Of a DNA stretch of 64,000 bases, positions 53,681-61,613 are shown piece after piece; the stretch's first letter is position 1, and the number at the start of each line of letters is the position of its first letter. Source of the DNA: Acidobacteriota bacterium. GTDB taxonomy: Bacteria > Acidobacteriota > Terriglobia > UBA7540. A model generated the notes under the pieces. It did no database searches. It was not told the DNA's origin and saw only the letters and a list, made by a program, of their open reading frames with translations. The translations under genes and the position numbers were made by a program. The stretch covers positions 62,001 through 126,000 of the forward strand of contig JAKCCV010000008.1 in assembly GCA_021838785.1 (NCBI GenBank). The letters are read 5' to 3'.

Positions 53681-54270
53681 AACCTCGCTCCGCTTCCTTG
53701 CGGCGAACTACCCAGGAAACTGATATTCGCCTCCGCCTGAACCTTGACGGGCGGGGGCGATACCGTGTCGCGACCGGCATTCGCTTTCTGGACCACATGC
53801 TGGAGCTTTGGGCTCGGCATGGCGGGTTCGATTTAGAGATTCGAGCACGCGGCGACCTCGACGTGGATCAGCATCACACCGTCGAGGACGTCGGCCTTGT
53901 CTTAGGGCAAGCCGTGCGACAAGCGCTCGGCTCTAAGAAAGGCATCAATCGAGCCGGTTACTTTGTGATGCCCATGGATGAAACCTTGGCGCTCGCTGCG
54001 GTTGACCTGAGCGGCCGCCCTTATCTGGTTCTGCAAGCACCGCTTCGAGCACGGTATGTGGGGGACCTGCAAACCGAGTTGGTGGAGGATTTTTTCCAAG
54101 GCTTTGCCACCGCGGCGGGCGCCAATGTTCATTTGAAAGTCGCCTACGGCCGCTCGACTCACCACCAGGTGGAGGCTCTCTTCAAGGCCTTTGCACGGGC
54201 CCTCCGTTACGCTTGCTCGCGCGATGGGCGGCTTCGGCGGCAACTGCCGTCCACCAAGGGGTTGCTATGA
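53677..54270 (+). CDS. hisB: Imidazoleglycerol-phosphate dehydratase
   Basis: The 197-residue monofunctional dehydratase. [25 protein letters not shown] and [17 protein letters not shown] hold the Mn-binding His and Glu residues. The start is the ATG at 53677, overlapping hisC, rather than a GTG 9 bases upstream. There is no phosphatase domain. A separate histidinol-phosphate phosphatase gene is not in this window. Its stop overlaps hisH by ATGA. Confidence 0.96.
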   Translation: MKPRSASLRRTTQETDIRLRLNLDGRGRYRVATGIRFLDHMLELWARHGGFDLEIRARGDLDVDQHHTVEDVGLVLGQAVRQALGSKKGINRAGYFVMPMDETLALAAVDLSGRPYLVLQAPLRARYVGDLQTELVEDFFQGFATAAGANVHLKVAYGRSTHHQVEALFKAFARALRYACSRDGRLRRQLPSTKGLL

Positions 54271-54860
54271 TTGCGGTTTTGGATTATGGCGCCGGAAATG
54301 TCGGTTCGGTGTTGAAAGCCGTCCGCTATCTTGGCTACGCGGTGGAAGCGATGTCCGAGCCTGACGATTTAGCGCGCGCTTCCAAGCTGATTCTGCCCGG
54401 TCAGGGGCATTTCGGAGCCATGATGAAACGCCTCCGCGAGCGGGGCGTCCTTGCGCCATTGACTCAGGCGATCACTGGCGGCCAACCCTTCCTCGGCATC
54501 TGCCTGGGTCTCCAGGTCTTGTTTGAATCGAGTGAGGAGGCCCCCGAGGAATCCGGCCTGGGGTTGTTCGCGGGCCCGGTGCGTCGCTTTGAGGGGGTTT
54601 TCAAAGTGCCCCACGTCGGTTGGAGCCAATTGGAGATCAAGCGCGCCGACGGAATCCTGCGCGGCATTCCCAATGGCAGCTTCGCCTACTTTTGCCACTC
54701 TTACTACGCTCCGGCGACGCCGCACACGGCCGCCTTCACAGAGTACGGCCAGACCTTCAGTTCCGTCATCGAAAAGGGCACGGTCGCGACGGTACAATTC
54801 CACCCTGAGAAATCGGCCGATGTCGGATTGCAGGTTTTAAGAAACTTCTTGGAGGGCTAA
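54267..54860 (+). CDS. hisH: Imidazole glycerol phosphate synthase, glutaminase subunit
   Basis: The 197-residue class-I glutamine amidotransferase partner of HisF. The catalytic Cys79 is in FLGICLGLQ, and the His/Glu pair in FHPEKS is in place. It starts at ATG 54267, overlapping hisB by 4 bases, and hisF follows after 79 bases. Confidence 0.95.
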   Translation: MIAVLDYGAGNVGSVLKAVRYLGYAVEAMSEPDDLARASKLILPGQGHFGAMMKRLRERGVLAPLTQAITGGQPFLGICLGLQVLFESSEEAPEESGLGLFAGPVRRFEGVFKVPHVGWSQLEIKRADGILRGIPNGSFAYFCHSYYAPATPHTAAFTEYGQTFSSVIEKGTVATVQFHPEKSADVGLQVLRNFLEG

Positions 54861-54939
54861 ACACCGGACATCGGGCAGGCCATGCCCGCCGCCGGGACGC
54901 GATGCGCGGTTGACGTATCGAATTTGACAGGGAGCAGCG

Positions 54940-55704
54940 ATGTTTGCCAAGCGCATCATTCCGTGTCTCGATTGCAAGGATGGGCGAGTCGTCAAGGGCG
55001 TGCAGTTTGTCAATTTGCGCGATGCTGGCGACCCCGGCGAACTGGCCGAAGCGTACAACCGCGAAGGCGCGGACGAGCTGGTGATGCTGGACATTTCCGC
55101 TTCCCGCGAGGGGCGCGCGACGCTGATGGAAACCGTCCGTCAAGTGGCTCGCAAGCTCTTCATTCCGCTGACGGTGGGCGGCGGCGTGAGAACTTTTGAA
55201 GATGGTCGGCGGTTGCTTGAGGCGGGCGCCGACAAAGTCGCGGCGAATACGGCCGCTGTCGAGAACCCGAACCTCATCGCGGCGCTGGCTTCAAGTTTTG
55301 GCCGACAGGCGATTGTCGTTGCCATGGACGCAAGGCGGCGACCCGGCGAAATTGCCGCCTGGGAAATCGTTACTTATGGTGGAACGCGCCCGACGGGCCT
55401 CGATGCCCTCGACTGGGCCAAGCAAGCCGAGTCGCTCGGCGCCGGAGAATTCTTGCTTACTTCCATGGATGCCGACGGGACGCGGCAGGGCTTCGACTGC
55501 GAACTTACGCGCCTCATTGCGCGTGCCGTTCACATTCCGGTGATTGCCTCGGGCGGGGCAGGACGGCTGGAACACTTTGCGGAAGTCTTTCGCGACGGTG
55601 CGGCGGACGCGGCGCTCGCAGCTTCCATTTTCCACTTTGGTCAACACTCCATCCGCAGCCTCAAGGAGTATCTGCGCAAGGAGGGAATTCCGGTGAGGCT
55701 TTGA
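54940..55704 (+). CDS. hisF: Imidazole glycerol phosphate synthase, cyclase subunit
   Basis: The 254-residue TIM-barrel cyclase. The catalytic Asp residues are in IPCLDCKDG and VVAMDARRR, and a [13 protein letters not shown] phosphate-binding motif is present. It is preceded by AGGGAG. HisA, usually found between hisH and hisF, here follows hisF. A 6-bp hairpin lies in the gap before it (54872-54888). Confidence 0.96.
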   Translation: MFAKRIIPCLDCKDGRVVKGVQFVNLRDAGDPGELAEAYNREGADELVMLDISASREGRATLMETVRQVARKLFIPLTVGGGVRTFEDGRRLLEAGADKVAANTAAVENPNLIAALASSFGRQAIVVAMDARRRPGEIAAWEIVTYGGTRPTGLDALDWAKQAESLGAGEFLLTSMDADGTRQGFDCELTRLIARAVHIPVIASGGAGRLEHFAEVFRDGAADAALAASIFHFGQHSIRSLKEYLRKEGIPVRL

Positions 55705-55760
55705 ACTAAGGCTGGAAGGACCGTGACTTTCAGCCGCCATAGCTTCAGCGGCATCCTTCT

Positions 55761-56483
55761 ATGATAATTCCCTGCATTGATCTCATGGGACGCAAGGTCG
55801 TCCAACTCGTCCAGGGGCGGGAGAAGTTCCTGGAACTGCCTGACCCCGTGGCGGTGCTGGAGAAATTCTCGCAATACCCCGAGATTCAGGTGATTGATCT
55901 GGACGCGGCGATGGGGAGAACACCACAGGCCGACTTAGTGCATGATCTCTGCCGTCGCAAGCCCTGCCGCGTGGGCGGAGGCATCCGCAGCATTGAGCGC
56001 GCGCAGGAAGTTCTTGCGGCCGGCGCCAAAAAAGTCATCGTGGGCAGTGCGGCTTTCACCCGCCTCGGCATCCACCGTGAGTTTTTGCGCCTGCTTGCGG
56101 CGGCCATCCCGCGCGAGCAAATTATGATCGGCGTGGACTGCCGGGGCGACCACGTGGCCATCCACGGGTGGCGAGAAACACTGCCGATGACCTCCGCCGA
56201 AGCACTGCCTCAGCTTGAGCCGTACGCTTCAGAATTCCTCTGCACGTACATTGACGCGGAAGGTCAACTTCAGGGCACGAACCTTGAATGGTTTCGCCGC
56301 CTGCGGTCTTTCACTCGTCTGCCCATCACCGCTGCCGGCGGCATCACCACCGACGAAGAAATTCAAGCGCTCGAGCAACTCGGCATGAATGCCGCCCTGG
56401 GCATGGCCATCTATCGGAAGGTGTTCCCTGAACTGTTTGCCCGCTATCCGAGCAGGCCCGCAGACGAATCATCCTCCGCATAG
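55761..56483 (+). CDS. hisA: Phosphoribosylformimino-AICAR ribotide isomerase
   Basis: The 240-residue TIM-barrel isomerase. The N-terminal IIPCIDLMGRKVVQLVQG, RVGGGIRS and ITAAGGITTDEE are the family motifs. It closes the operon. No hisE gene (PR-ATP pyrophosphohydrolase) is in the window, so that step must be encoded elsewhere. A 9-bp hairpin follows the stop. Confidence 0.95.
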   Translation: MIIPCIDLMGRKVVQLVQGREKFLELPDPVAVLEKFSQYPEIQVIDLDAAMGRTPQADLVHDLCRRKPCRVGGGIRSIERAQEVLAAGAKKVIVGSAAFTRLGIHREFLRLLAAAIPREQIMIGVDCRGDHVAIHGWRETLPMTSAEALPQLEPYASEFLCTYIDAEGQLQGTNLEWFRRLRSFTRLPITAAGGITTDEEIQALEQLGMNAALGMAIYRKVFPELFARYPSRPADESSSA

Positions 56484-56503
56484 CTTGGCCGCAGAGCCCC
56501 GTC

Positions 56504-56533
56504 CTTGCTTGCTCATGCCCCGCAAGCAAGTTT
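56504..56533 (+). terminator. Probable terminator of the his operon
   Basis: Perfect 9-bp stem CTTGCTTGC (56504-56512) with GCAAGCAAG (56522-56530), loop of 9, followed by TTT. It begins 21 bases after hisA. Confidence 0.55.
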
Positions 56534-56595
56534 GCTCCAAGGGAAGCACGTGGCGCACAATCTCCTACACGATGCGCGATGCCGCGCCACACGGC

Positions 56596-56633
56596 CCTCT
56601 CGCTGACTCATCCTGGCGGGAGTTAGGGAGAGG
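56596..56633. repeat. Long imperfect hairpin, REP-like
   Basis: CCTCTC (56596-56601) pairs with GAGAGG (56628-56633), and after one mismatch CTGACTC (56603-56609) pairs with GAGTTAG (56620-56626, one G-U). It has the look of a dispersed intergenic palindrome. It lies between hisA and the ETF-QO gene. Confidence 0.45.
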
Positions 56634-56694
56634 TGTGAGGCTCGTCGCTGAGAGGATTTTGCGTCATCAGCCGCCTGAATAGGACACAATAGGA

Positions 56695-58398
56695 ATGAGT
56701 CAGGTGGAGGAAGCCATACCGGAGCCAACTCGAGAATGCCTCGAAGCGGACGTGCTCATCGTGGGGGCCGGGCCTGCCGGGCTCAGTTGCGCGCTGCGGC
56801 TAACGCAACTTATCCGAGAGCACCAGCACGGAGCAGGGCTTGAGCCCGCTCCACTTTCGCCGGAGAGTATTTACGTCATCGAAAAAGGAAGCGAAATCGG
56901 CGCCCACTCGCTTTCGGGCGCCGTGCTCGATCCCAAGGCCCTGCGCGAGTTGATCCCCGATTTTGAGGCCCGCGAGCCGCCGGTTGGAGCTTCCGTGGCG
57001 GACGAGGCTGTTTATTTTCTGACCGAGGGCGGACGATGGAAGCTGCCGGTCACGCCTCCCTTTCTCCGCAATCATGGCAACTTGGTTGTTTCTCTCAATC
57101 AGCTCCTCAAATGGATGGGAAGGCTTGCGGAAGACGCGGGCGCGAATTTATTTCCGGGCATTGCGGGGGCGGAATTGCTTTATGAAGGCGAACGCGTGGT
57201 CGGTGTTCGGACCGATGACAAGGGTTTGGACCGGAACGGCCATCCCAAGCCGAATTTCCAGCCGGGTTATGACATCCATGCACAGGTTACGGTTTTGGCG
57301 GAGGGGCCGCGCGGCTCGCTGAGCAAGCAGGCCATTCAGCGGCTTAATCTTGACCGCGGCTCAAGCCCGCAGAATTACAGCATCGGCGTCAAAGAGCTTT
57401 GGGAAGTTCCGCCGGGTCGCCTCAAGCCGGGCACGGTGATCCACACGGCAGGCTGGCCTCTCCAGCCTCGTCAGTTTGGAGGAGGCTTTCTTTATGCGTT
57501 GACGGAAACGCGGCTGGCCGTCGGGTTGGTCGTCGGGTTGGACGAGCGTGACCCTCGCTTCGACGCGCACAATGCCTTCCAACGATATAAGACGCATCCC
57601 TGGCTGCGGGAGCAACTTCACGGCGGCCAGATGGTCCGCTATGGCGCGAAGACCATCCCCGAGGGTGGTTATTTTGCGATTCCCCGGACCGTAGCGGATG
57701 GCCTTATCCTCATCGGCGATGCAGCCGGCTTTCTGAACTCGCAGCGGCTGAAGGGCATCCATTTGGCCATGAAAACGGGCATGCTCGCCGCGGAGACTAT
57801 TTTTGACGCTTTGTTGAGACGGGACAGTTCGGCCGAAGCGCTCCGGCAATTCGAGCGGCGATGGCAAACAAGCTGGGTTAAGGAAGAATTGTGGCGGGCG
57901 CGAAATTATCGCCAAGGCTTTGGCCGTGGCCTTTGGCCCGGAGCCTTCCAAGTGGGACTCCAGCTCGCCACGGGAGGGCGCGGGCTGCGGTCCCGCTATG
58001 GGTCACGGCCCGATCACGAGTCCATGCAACGGCTCCAGGATTGCAAAAGTTCACCTCCGCCGAAAACCAAGCCCGACGGCAAACTCACCTTCGATAAATT
58101 ATCGGATGTCTATCACTCGGGGACCCGTCACGAAGAAAATCAGCCGTCGCACTTGCGCATTGCCGACCTCAACATCTGCAACGGCCGCTGCATTGTCGAA
58201 TACGGGAATCCGTGTCAGTATTTTTGCCCCGCCGCGGTTTATGAGATGGAGACGGACAGCGGCGGGCAAGGGAAACATTTGAAGGTCAATAGTTCGAACT
58301 GCGTGCACTGCAAGACGTGTGATATCGCCGATCCCTATCAAATCATCACTTGGGTCCCGCCCGAGGGTGGCGGTGGGCCGCATTACGACGGGATGTGA
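56695..58398 (+). CDS. Electron transfer flavoprotein-ubiquinone oxidoreductase
   Basis: A 567-residue ETF-QO that passes electrons from fatty-acid and amino-acid oxidation via ETF to quinone. The N-terminal FAD motif is VGAGPAGLSCALRL, then IEKGSEIGAHSLSGAVLDP, and a quinone/membrane region with QFGGGFLYALTETRLAVGLV. The C-terminal 4Fe-4S ligands are NSSNCVHCKTCDI and an upstream Cys in NPCQYFCP. The ETF subunits are not in this window. It starts at 56695 with AGGA close before. Confidence 0.95.
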   Translation: MSQVEEAIPEPTRECLEADVLIVGAGPAGLSCALRLTQLIREHQHGAGLEPAPLSPESIYVIEKGSEIGAHSLSGAVLDPKALRELIPDFEAREPPVGASVADEAVYFLTEGGRWKLPVTPPFLRNHGNLVVSLNQLLKWMGRLAEDAGANLFPGIAGAELLYEGERVVGVRTDDKGLDRNGHPKPNFQPGYDIHAQVTVLAEGPRGSLSKQAIQRLNLDRGSSPQNYSIGVKELWEVPPGRLKPGTVIHTAGWPLQPRQFGGGFLYALTETRLAVGLVVGLDERDPRFDAHNAFQRYKTHPWLREQLHGGQMVRYGAKTIPEGGYFAIPRTVADGLILIGDAAGFLNSQRLKGIHLAMKTGMLAAETIFDALLRRDSSAEALRQFERRWQTSWVKEELWRARNYRQGFGRGLWPGAFQVGLQLATGGRGLRSRYGSRPDHESMQRLQDCKSSPPPKTKPDGKLTFDKLSDVYHSGTRHEENQPSHLRIADLNICNGRCIVEYGNPCQYFCPAAVYEMETDSGGQGKHLKVNSSNCVHCKTCDIADPYQIITWVPPEGGGGPHYDGM

Positions 58399-58416
58399 GC
58401 GCCGAGGTCAGAGACG

Positions 58417-59151
58417 ATGCGTGCTAGTGAGCTTGAATTTCGTCGGCGCGGATGGTTCTTTTTCGCACTTTTTCTATTGACCTTTGGCTCTTATGCCTTG
58501 CAGCCCGTGAACTCCGCGGAATGGCTGCTCAGAGTGATGGGGCGCGCCGCGCCTTCGCTCTCCGTGCCCACCTGGGGTGGAGCGGGGCGCTGCATCTTTG
58601 CGGTCGGCGCCTTGCTGATTGGTCTTGGGGCCTGGCTAAGAACCTGGGGGACGGCTTATCTTCACAACGAAGTGGTGCGGGATAAAGCCCTGCATGCCGA
58701 CCGCCTGGTGGCGGACGGGCCGTATCGTTTTGTGCGCAACCCGCTTTACCTCGGCAACATTTTGCTGGCGATCGGGTTAGCCCCGATGGCTTCTCCTTTG
58801 GGCGCCGCGGTCCTAGTGGGCGGGATGGTGTTTCTGGTGCTCCGCCTCATTGGGCGCGAGGAGGCGGCGCTGCTTGAAAAACAAGGCGAAGCCTACCGGG
58901 AATATTTCGCGCAAGTGCCGCGGCTTTGGCCGGCCTTGCGACCTCGAGTGCCCCGCGGGTTAACCGAGCCTCGCTGGGGGCAGGCCTGGGCGGCCGAAAT
59001 ATGGATGTGGATTCTGGCCGTTGCCGTTGCCGTCTTTGCTATTACGCTTGAGGCCAGCCTGTTTGATGACATCGTGTGGAGCGGGTTGGCGGTTTACTTT
59101 CTCCTCCGTGCCTGGATGGTCCGACGCGTGCGCCCCCGCAGCGCCGGATGA
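58417..59151 (+). CDS. ICMT/PEMT-type methyltransferase
   Basis: A 244-residue membrane protein, four to six helices, of the isoprenylcysteine-carboxyl/phospholipid methyltransferase group. GPYRFVRNPLYLGNILL is the central signature, followed by EEAALLEKQGEAYREYFAQVPRLWP. Substrates are probably lipids or small hydrophobic molecules; no evidence favours one. It follows the ETF-QO gene by 18 bases. Confidence 0.85.
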   Translation: MRASELEFRRRGWFFFALFLLTFGSYALQPVNSAEWLLRVMGRAAPSLSVPTWGGAGRCIFAVGALLIGLGAWLRTWGTAYLHNEVVRDKALHADRLVADGPYRFVRNPLYLGNILLAIGLAPMASPLGAAVLVGGMVFLVLRLIGREEAALLEKQGEAYREYFAQVPRLWPALRPRVPRGLTEPRWGQAWAAEIWMWILAVAVAVFAITLEASLFDDIVWSGLAVYFLLRAWMVRRVRPRSAG

Positions 59152-59183
59152 ACGTGAGAAATTCAGTGTGAGATAATTGCCCT

Positions 59184-59978
59184 ATGGAGCCAGTTTCGGC
59201 GCGAGTGGCCACTACGGAACCCTCCAAACCGCAAACTTCCGATAGCAACGTCCGAGCTGAACCGTCGCCGCGAAGCTTCACCCTCTGGCAGCGCGCCAAG
59301 ATTTTTCTCGCAAGCTGGGTAGGCTTCTTTGCGGTTTCCACGATAGGCCGCACGCTCCGGTTTGACGTCGAGGGGTGGGAAAACTGGGAAGCCGGAAGGA
59401 AACTTGGCAAAGGGCTCATCTATACCTTTTGGCATCGGGAGATTTTTGCCGCCACTTGGTTCTGGCGTCATCGGGGCATTGTGGTGATGACCAGCCAGAA
59501 TTTTGACGGCGAGTATATCGCCCGCATCATCCAACGATGCGGTTATGGAGCGGCGCGCGGCTCAAGTTCGCGGGGCGGAAGGCGCGCTCTCATGGAAATG
59601 GCGCGGGGCCACGCGCGAGGGATTGACTCCGCCTTCACCATTGACGGCCCGCGCGGTCCGCGCTACGTCGCCAAGCCCGGCGCGGTGTTGCTCGCCCAGT
59701 TGACGGGCGCGCCGATTCTCTGTTTTCACATCGCGCTTCACCGCGCCTATGTTTTCCGCAAGAGTTGGGACCTTTTCCAGATTCCTTATCCCTTCAGTCG
59801 CGCCGCCATTTGGATTGCCCCGCCCATCACGGTGGACCGTAACGCGCAGCCCGAAGAGCAGGCAAAAAAAGTGCAAGAGGTTCAAAAAACGCTGGATGAG
59901 CTGCGGGCGCGCGGCGATGCGTGGAGAAAGGTCCTGGCGGCCGGCGGCTCGACGTCACCGCCTGGGCGGAAAGGCTGA
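59184..59978 (+). CDS. Lysophospholipid acyltransferase-like (DUF374)
   Basis: A 264-residue protein of the DUF374 group, related to LPLAT acyltransferases acting on lipid A or other lipids. Landmarks are YTFWHREIFA, VVMTSQNFDGEYIARI, RGSSSRGGRRALMEMAR and the signature TIDGPRGPRYVAKPGA. An N-terminal disordered tail precedes a hydrophobic anchor (WVGFFAVSTIGR). The gene is in the same direction as the ETF-QO and methyltransferase genes. The final acyl acceptor is unknown. Confidence 0.88.
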   Translation: MEPVSARVATTEPSKPQTSDSNVRAEPSPRSFTLWQRAKIFLASWVGFFAVSTIGRTLRFDVEGWENWEAGRKLGKGLIYTFWHREIFAATWFWRHRGIVVMTSQNFDGEYIARIIQRCGYGAARGSSSRGGRRALMEMARGHARGIDSAFTIDGPRGPRYVAKPGAVLLAQLTGAPILCFHIALHRAYVFRKSWDLFQIPYPFSRAAIWIAPPITVDRNAQPEEQAKKVQEVQKTLDELRARGDAWRKVLAAGGSTSPPGRKG

Positions 59979-59984
59979 AAAAAC

Positions 59985-60605
59985 TCATTCTGCTTGCAGG
60001 CTCCGCGCCAGGCGCTCCAATAGGGGATAAAGAGCTTCGACTTGTCGGCGAGTGGCTTCGAGCGTACCCGAGCAATCCACGACGAAGTCCGCTTGTCGAG
60101 CCTTTTCGTCCGCAGGCATTTGGCTCTGAATGCGCCGTTCAGCCTCGGCGCGGGGCAAGCCGGTTTTGGCCATCAGGCGCTCGAGCTGCTGCTCCGGGCG
60201 ACACCAGGCCGCAATGACTTTCCGAAATCGCTTTCCGATGCCGGCTTCCAACATCAGCGCCGCCTCCACTACGATCACCGCGCCCATGTTGGCCCCAGAA
60301 AGCTGACCTGCCATCTCTTCGACGCGCTCGATTATTCGCGGGTGGAGAATGGCGTTCAGGAGGTGGAGCTTTTCACGATCCGCAAAGACCAGGGTTCCCA
60401 GCCGCTTCCGGTCAATCTCGCCGCTCGGCGCACGAATGCCCTCGCCGAAGGCGCCGAGCAGTTCATGATAAGCCGGTTGGGAGGGACGGATGAGTTCGTG
60501 TCCAATGCGGTCGGCGTCCAGGATATGCGCGCCGAGTTCCTTAAGAAAACCGGCAACCGTGCTTTTGCCGCAAGCAATGCCGCCCGTCAGGCCAAAATAG
60601 CTCAT
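59985..60605 (-). CDS. coaE: Dephospho-CoA kinase
   Basis: The last enzyme of coenzyme A synthesis, phosphorylating dephospho-CoA. P-loop GGIACGKST is near the N terminus, followed by HILDADRIGHEL and FRKVIAAWCRPEQQLERL. I choose ATG 60605, giving 206 residues; a TTG 24 bases earlier is also possible. It converges with the acyltransferase gene and follows folD on the minus strand. Confidence 0.95.
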   Translation of the reverse strand: MSYFGLTGGIACGKSTVAGFLKELGAHILDADRIGHELIRPSQPAYHELLGAFGEGIRAPSGEIDRKRLGTLVFADREKLHLLNAILHPRIIERVEEMAGQLSGANMGAVIVVEAALMLEAGIGKRFRKVIAAWCRPEQQLERLMAKTGLPRAEAERRIQSQMPADEKARQADFVVDCSGTLEATRRQVEALYPLLERLARSLQAE

Positions 60606-60647
60606 GGATGGAGAACCTGGGGATGACAATCGGAGGCGCGGTGATTT

Positions 60648-61583
60648 TTAAGGCCGGGCAGCCCGAGCTCCTCGGCGTCGCTGTGCTGCGCGAACCGTGT
60701 TGACCATGAGCATGGCGATGGTGAGCGGACCGACGCCGCCCGGCACCGGAGTGAAGGCTCCAGCCTTTTCCCGCGCGTCTTCCGGCTGCACGTCGCCCAG
60801 GAGCAGGGCCCCTTTGGCCTCAAGCTGTCGCAAGGGCTCGGCGGGGTCGTGATAGATTCGCCGAATCTCCTCCGCCGTGTTCAGCCGATTGATGCCCACG
60901 TCAATCACGGTGGCTCCCGGCTTGATAAATTCCGCCGTCACCCACGCGGGTCGGCCCATCGCCGCCACCAGGATGTCGGCTTGGCGGGCGAGAGCCGCCA
61001 GTTGGCGTGTCTTGGAGTGGGCGATGGTGACCGTCGCATGTTCGCGCAGCAGCAAGAGAGCCAGTGGCTTGCCCACCAGGTTGCTGCGGCCAATGACGAC
61101 GGCTTGCGCGCCTGCCAGCTCGATTTGGCTGCGGCGAAGAATCTCCATCACCCCGGCCGGCGTGCAGGGCACCAAACCCGCGCGGCCGCTCAACAAACAA
61201 CCCATGTTGAAGGGATGAAGACCGTCCACGTCTTTGGCGGGGTTGACCGCCTCGAGCACAGCCTGGGTGTCCACCGACGGCGGGAGCGGAAGCTGAATTA
61301 AGATGCCGTCCACCTCTTCCTGCCGATTCAATTTGTCCACCAGCTTCAGCAACTCTTGCGTCGTCGTGCTCGAGGGCAGTTCAATTTTCTCGCTGTGCAG
61401 GCCGAGAGATTGGCAGGTTTTGACTTTGTTGCGAACGTAAATTTGCGACGCAGGGTTGTCTCCCACCAAGACCGCCGCCAATCCCGGCGTGACACCGGCA
61501 GCCTTCAGCGCGCGGATTTCCGCCTCCAGCTCCGACATGATTTCAGTGCGGATTTTGTTGCCCTCCAGGATGCGCGCCGTCAT
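60648..61583 (-). CDS. folD: Methylenetetrahydrofolate dehydrogenase/cyclohydrolase
   Basis: The 311-residue bifunctional FolD. Catalytic Lys in YVRNKVKTCQSLGL, folate motif ILIQLPLPPSVD, and nucleotide motif VIGRSNLVGKPLALLLL are all in place, followed by PGGVGPLTIAML near the end. It may be co-transcribed with coaE (43 bases). Confidence 0.97.
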   Translation of the reverse strand: MTARILEGNKIRTEIMSELEAEIRALKAAGVTPGLAAVLVGDNPASQIYVRNKVKTCQSLGLHSEKIELPSSTTTQELLKLVDKLNRQEEVDGILIQLPLPPSVDTQAVLEAVNPAKDVDGLHPFNMGCLLSGRAGLVPCTPAGVMEILRRSQIELAGAQAVVIGRSNLVGKPLALLLLREHATVTIAHSKTRQLAALARQADILVAAMGRPAWVTAEFIKPGATVIDVGINRLNTAEEIRRIYHDPAEPLRQLEAKGALLLGDVQPEDAREKAGAFTPVPGGVGPLTIAMLMVNTVRAAQRRRGARAARP

Positions 61584-61613
61584 GCCCGTCCGTCTCGCAA
61601 CTGAGAGAATGAA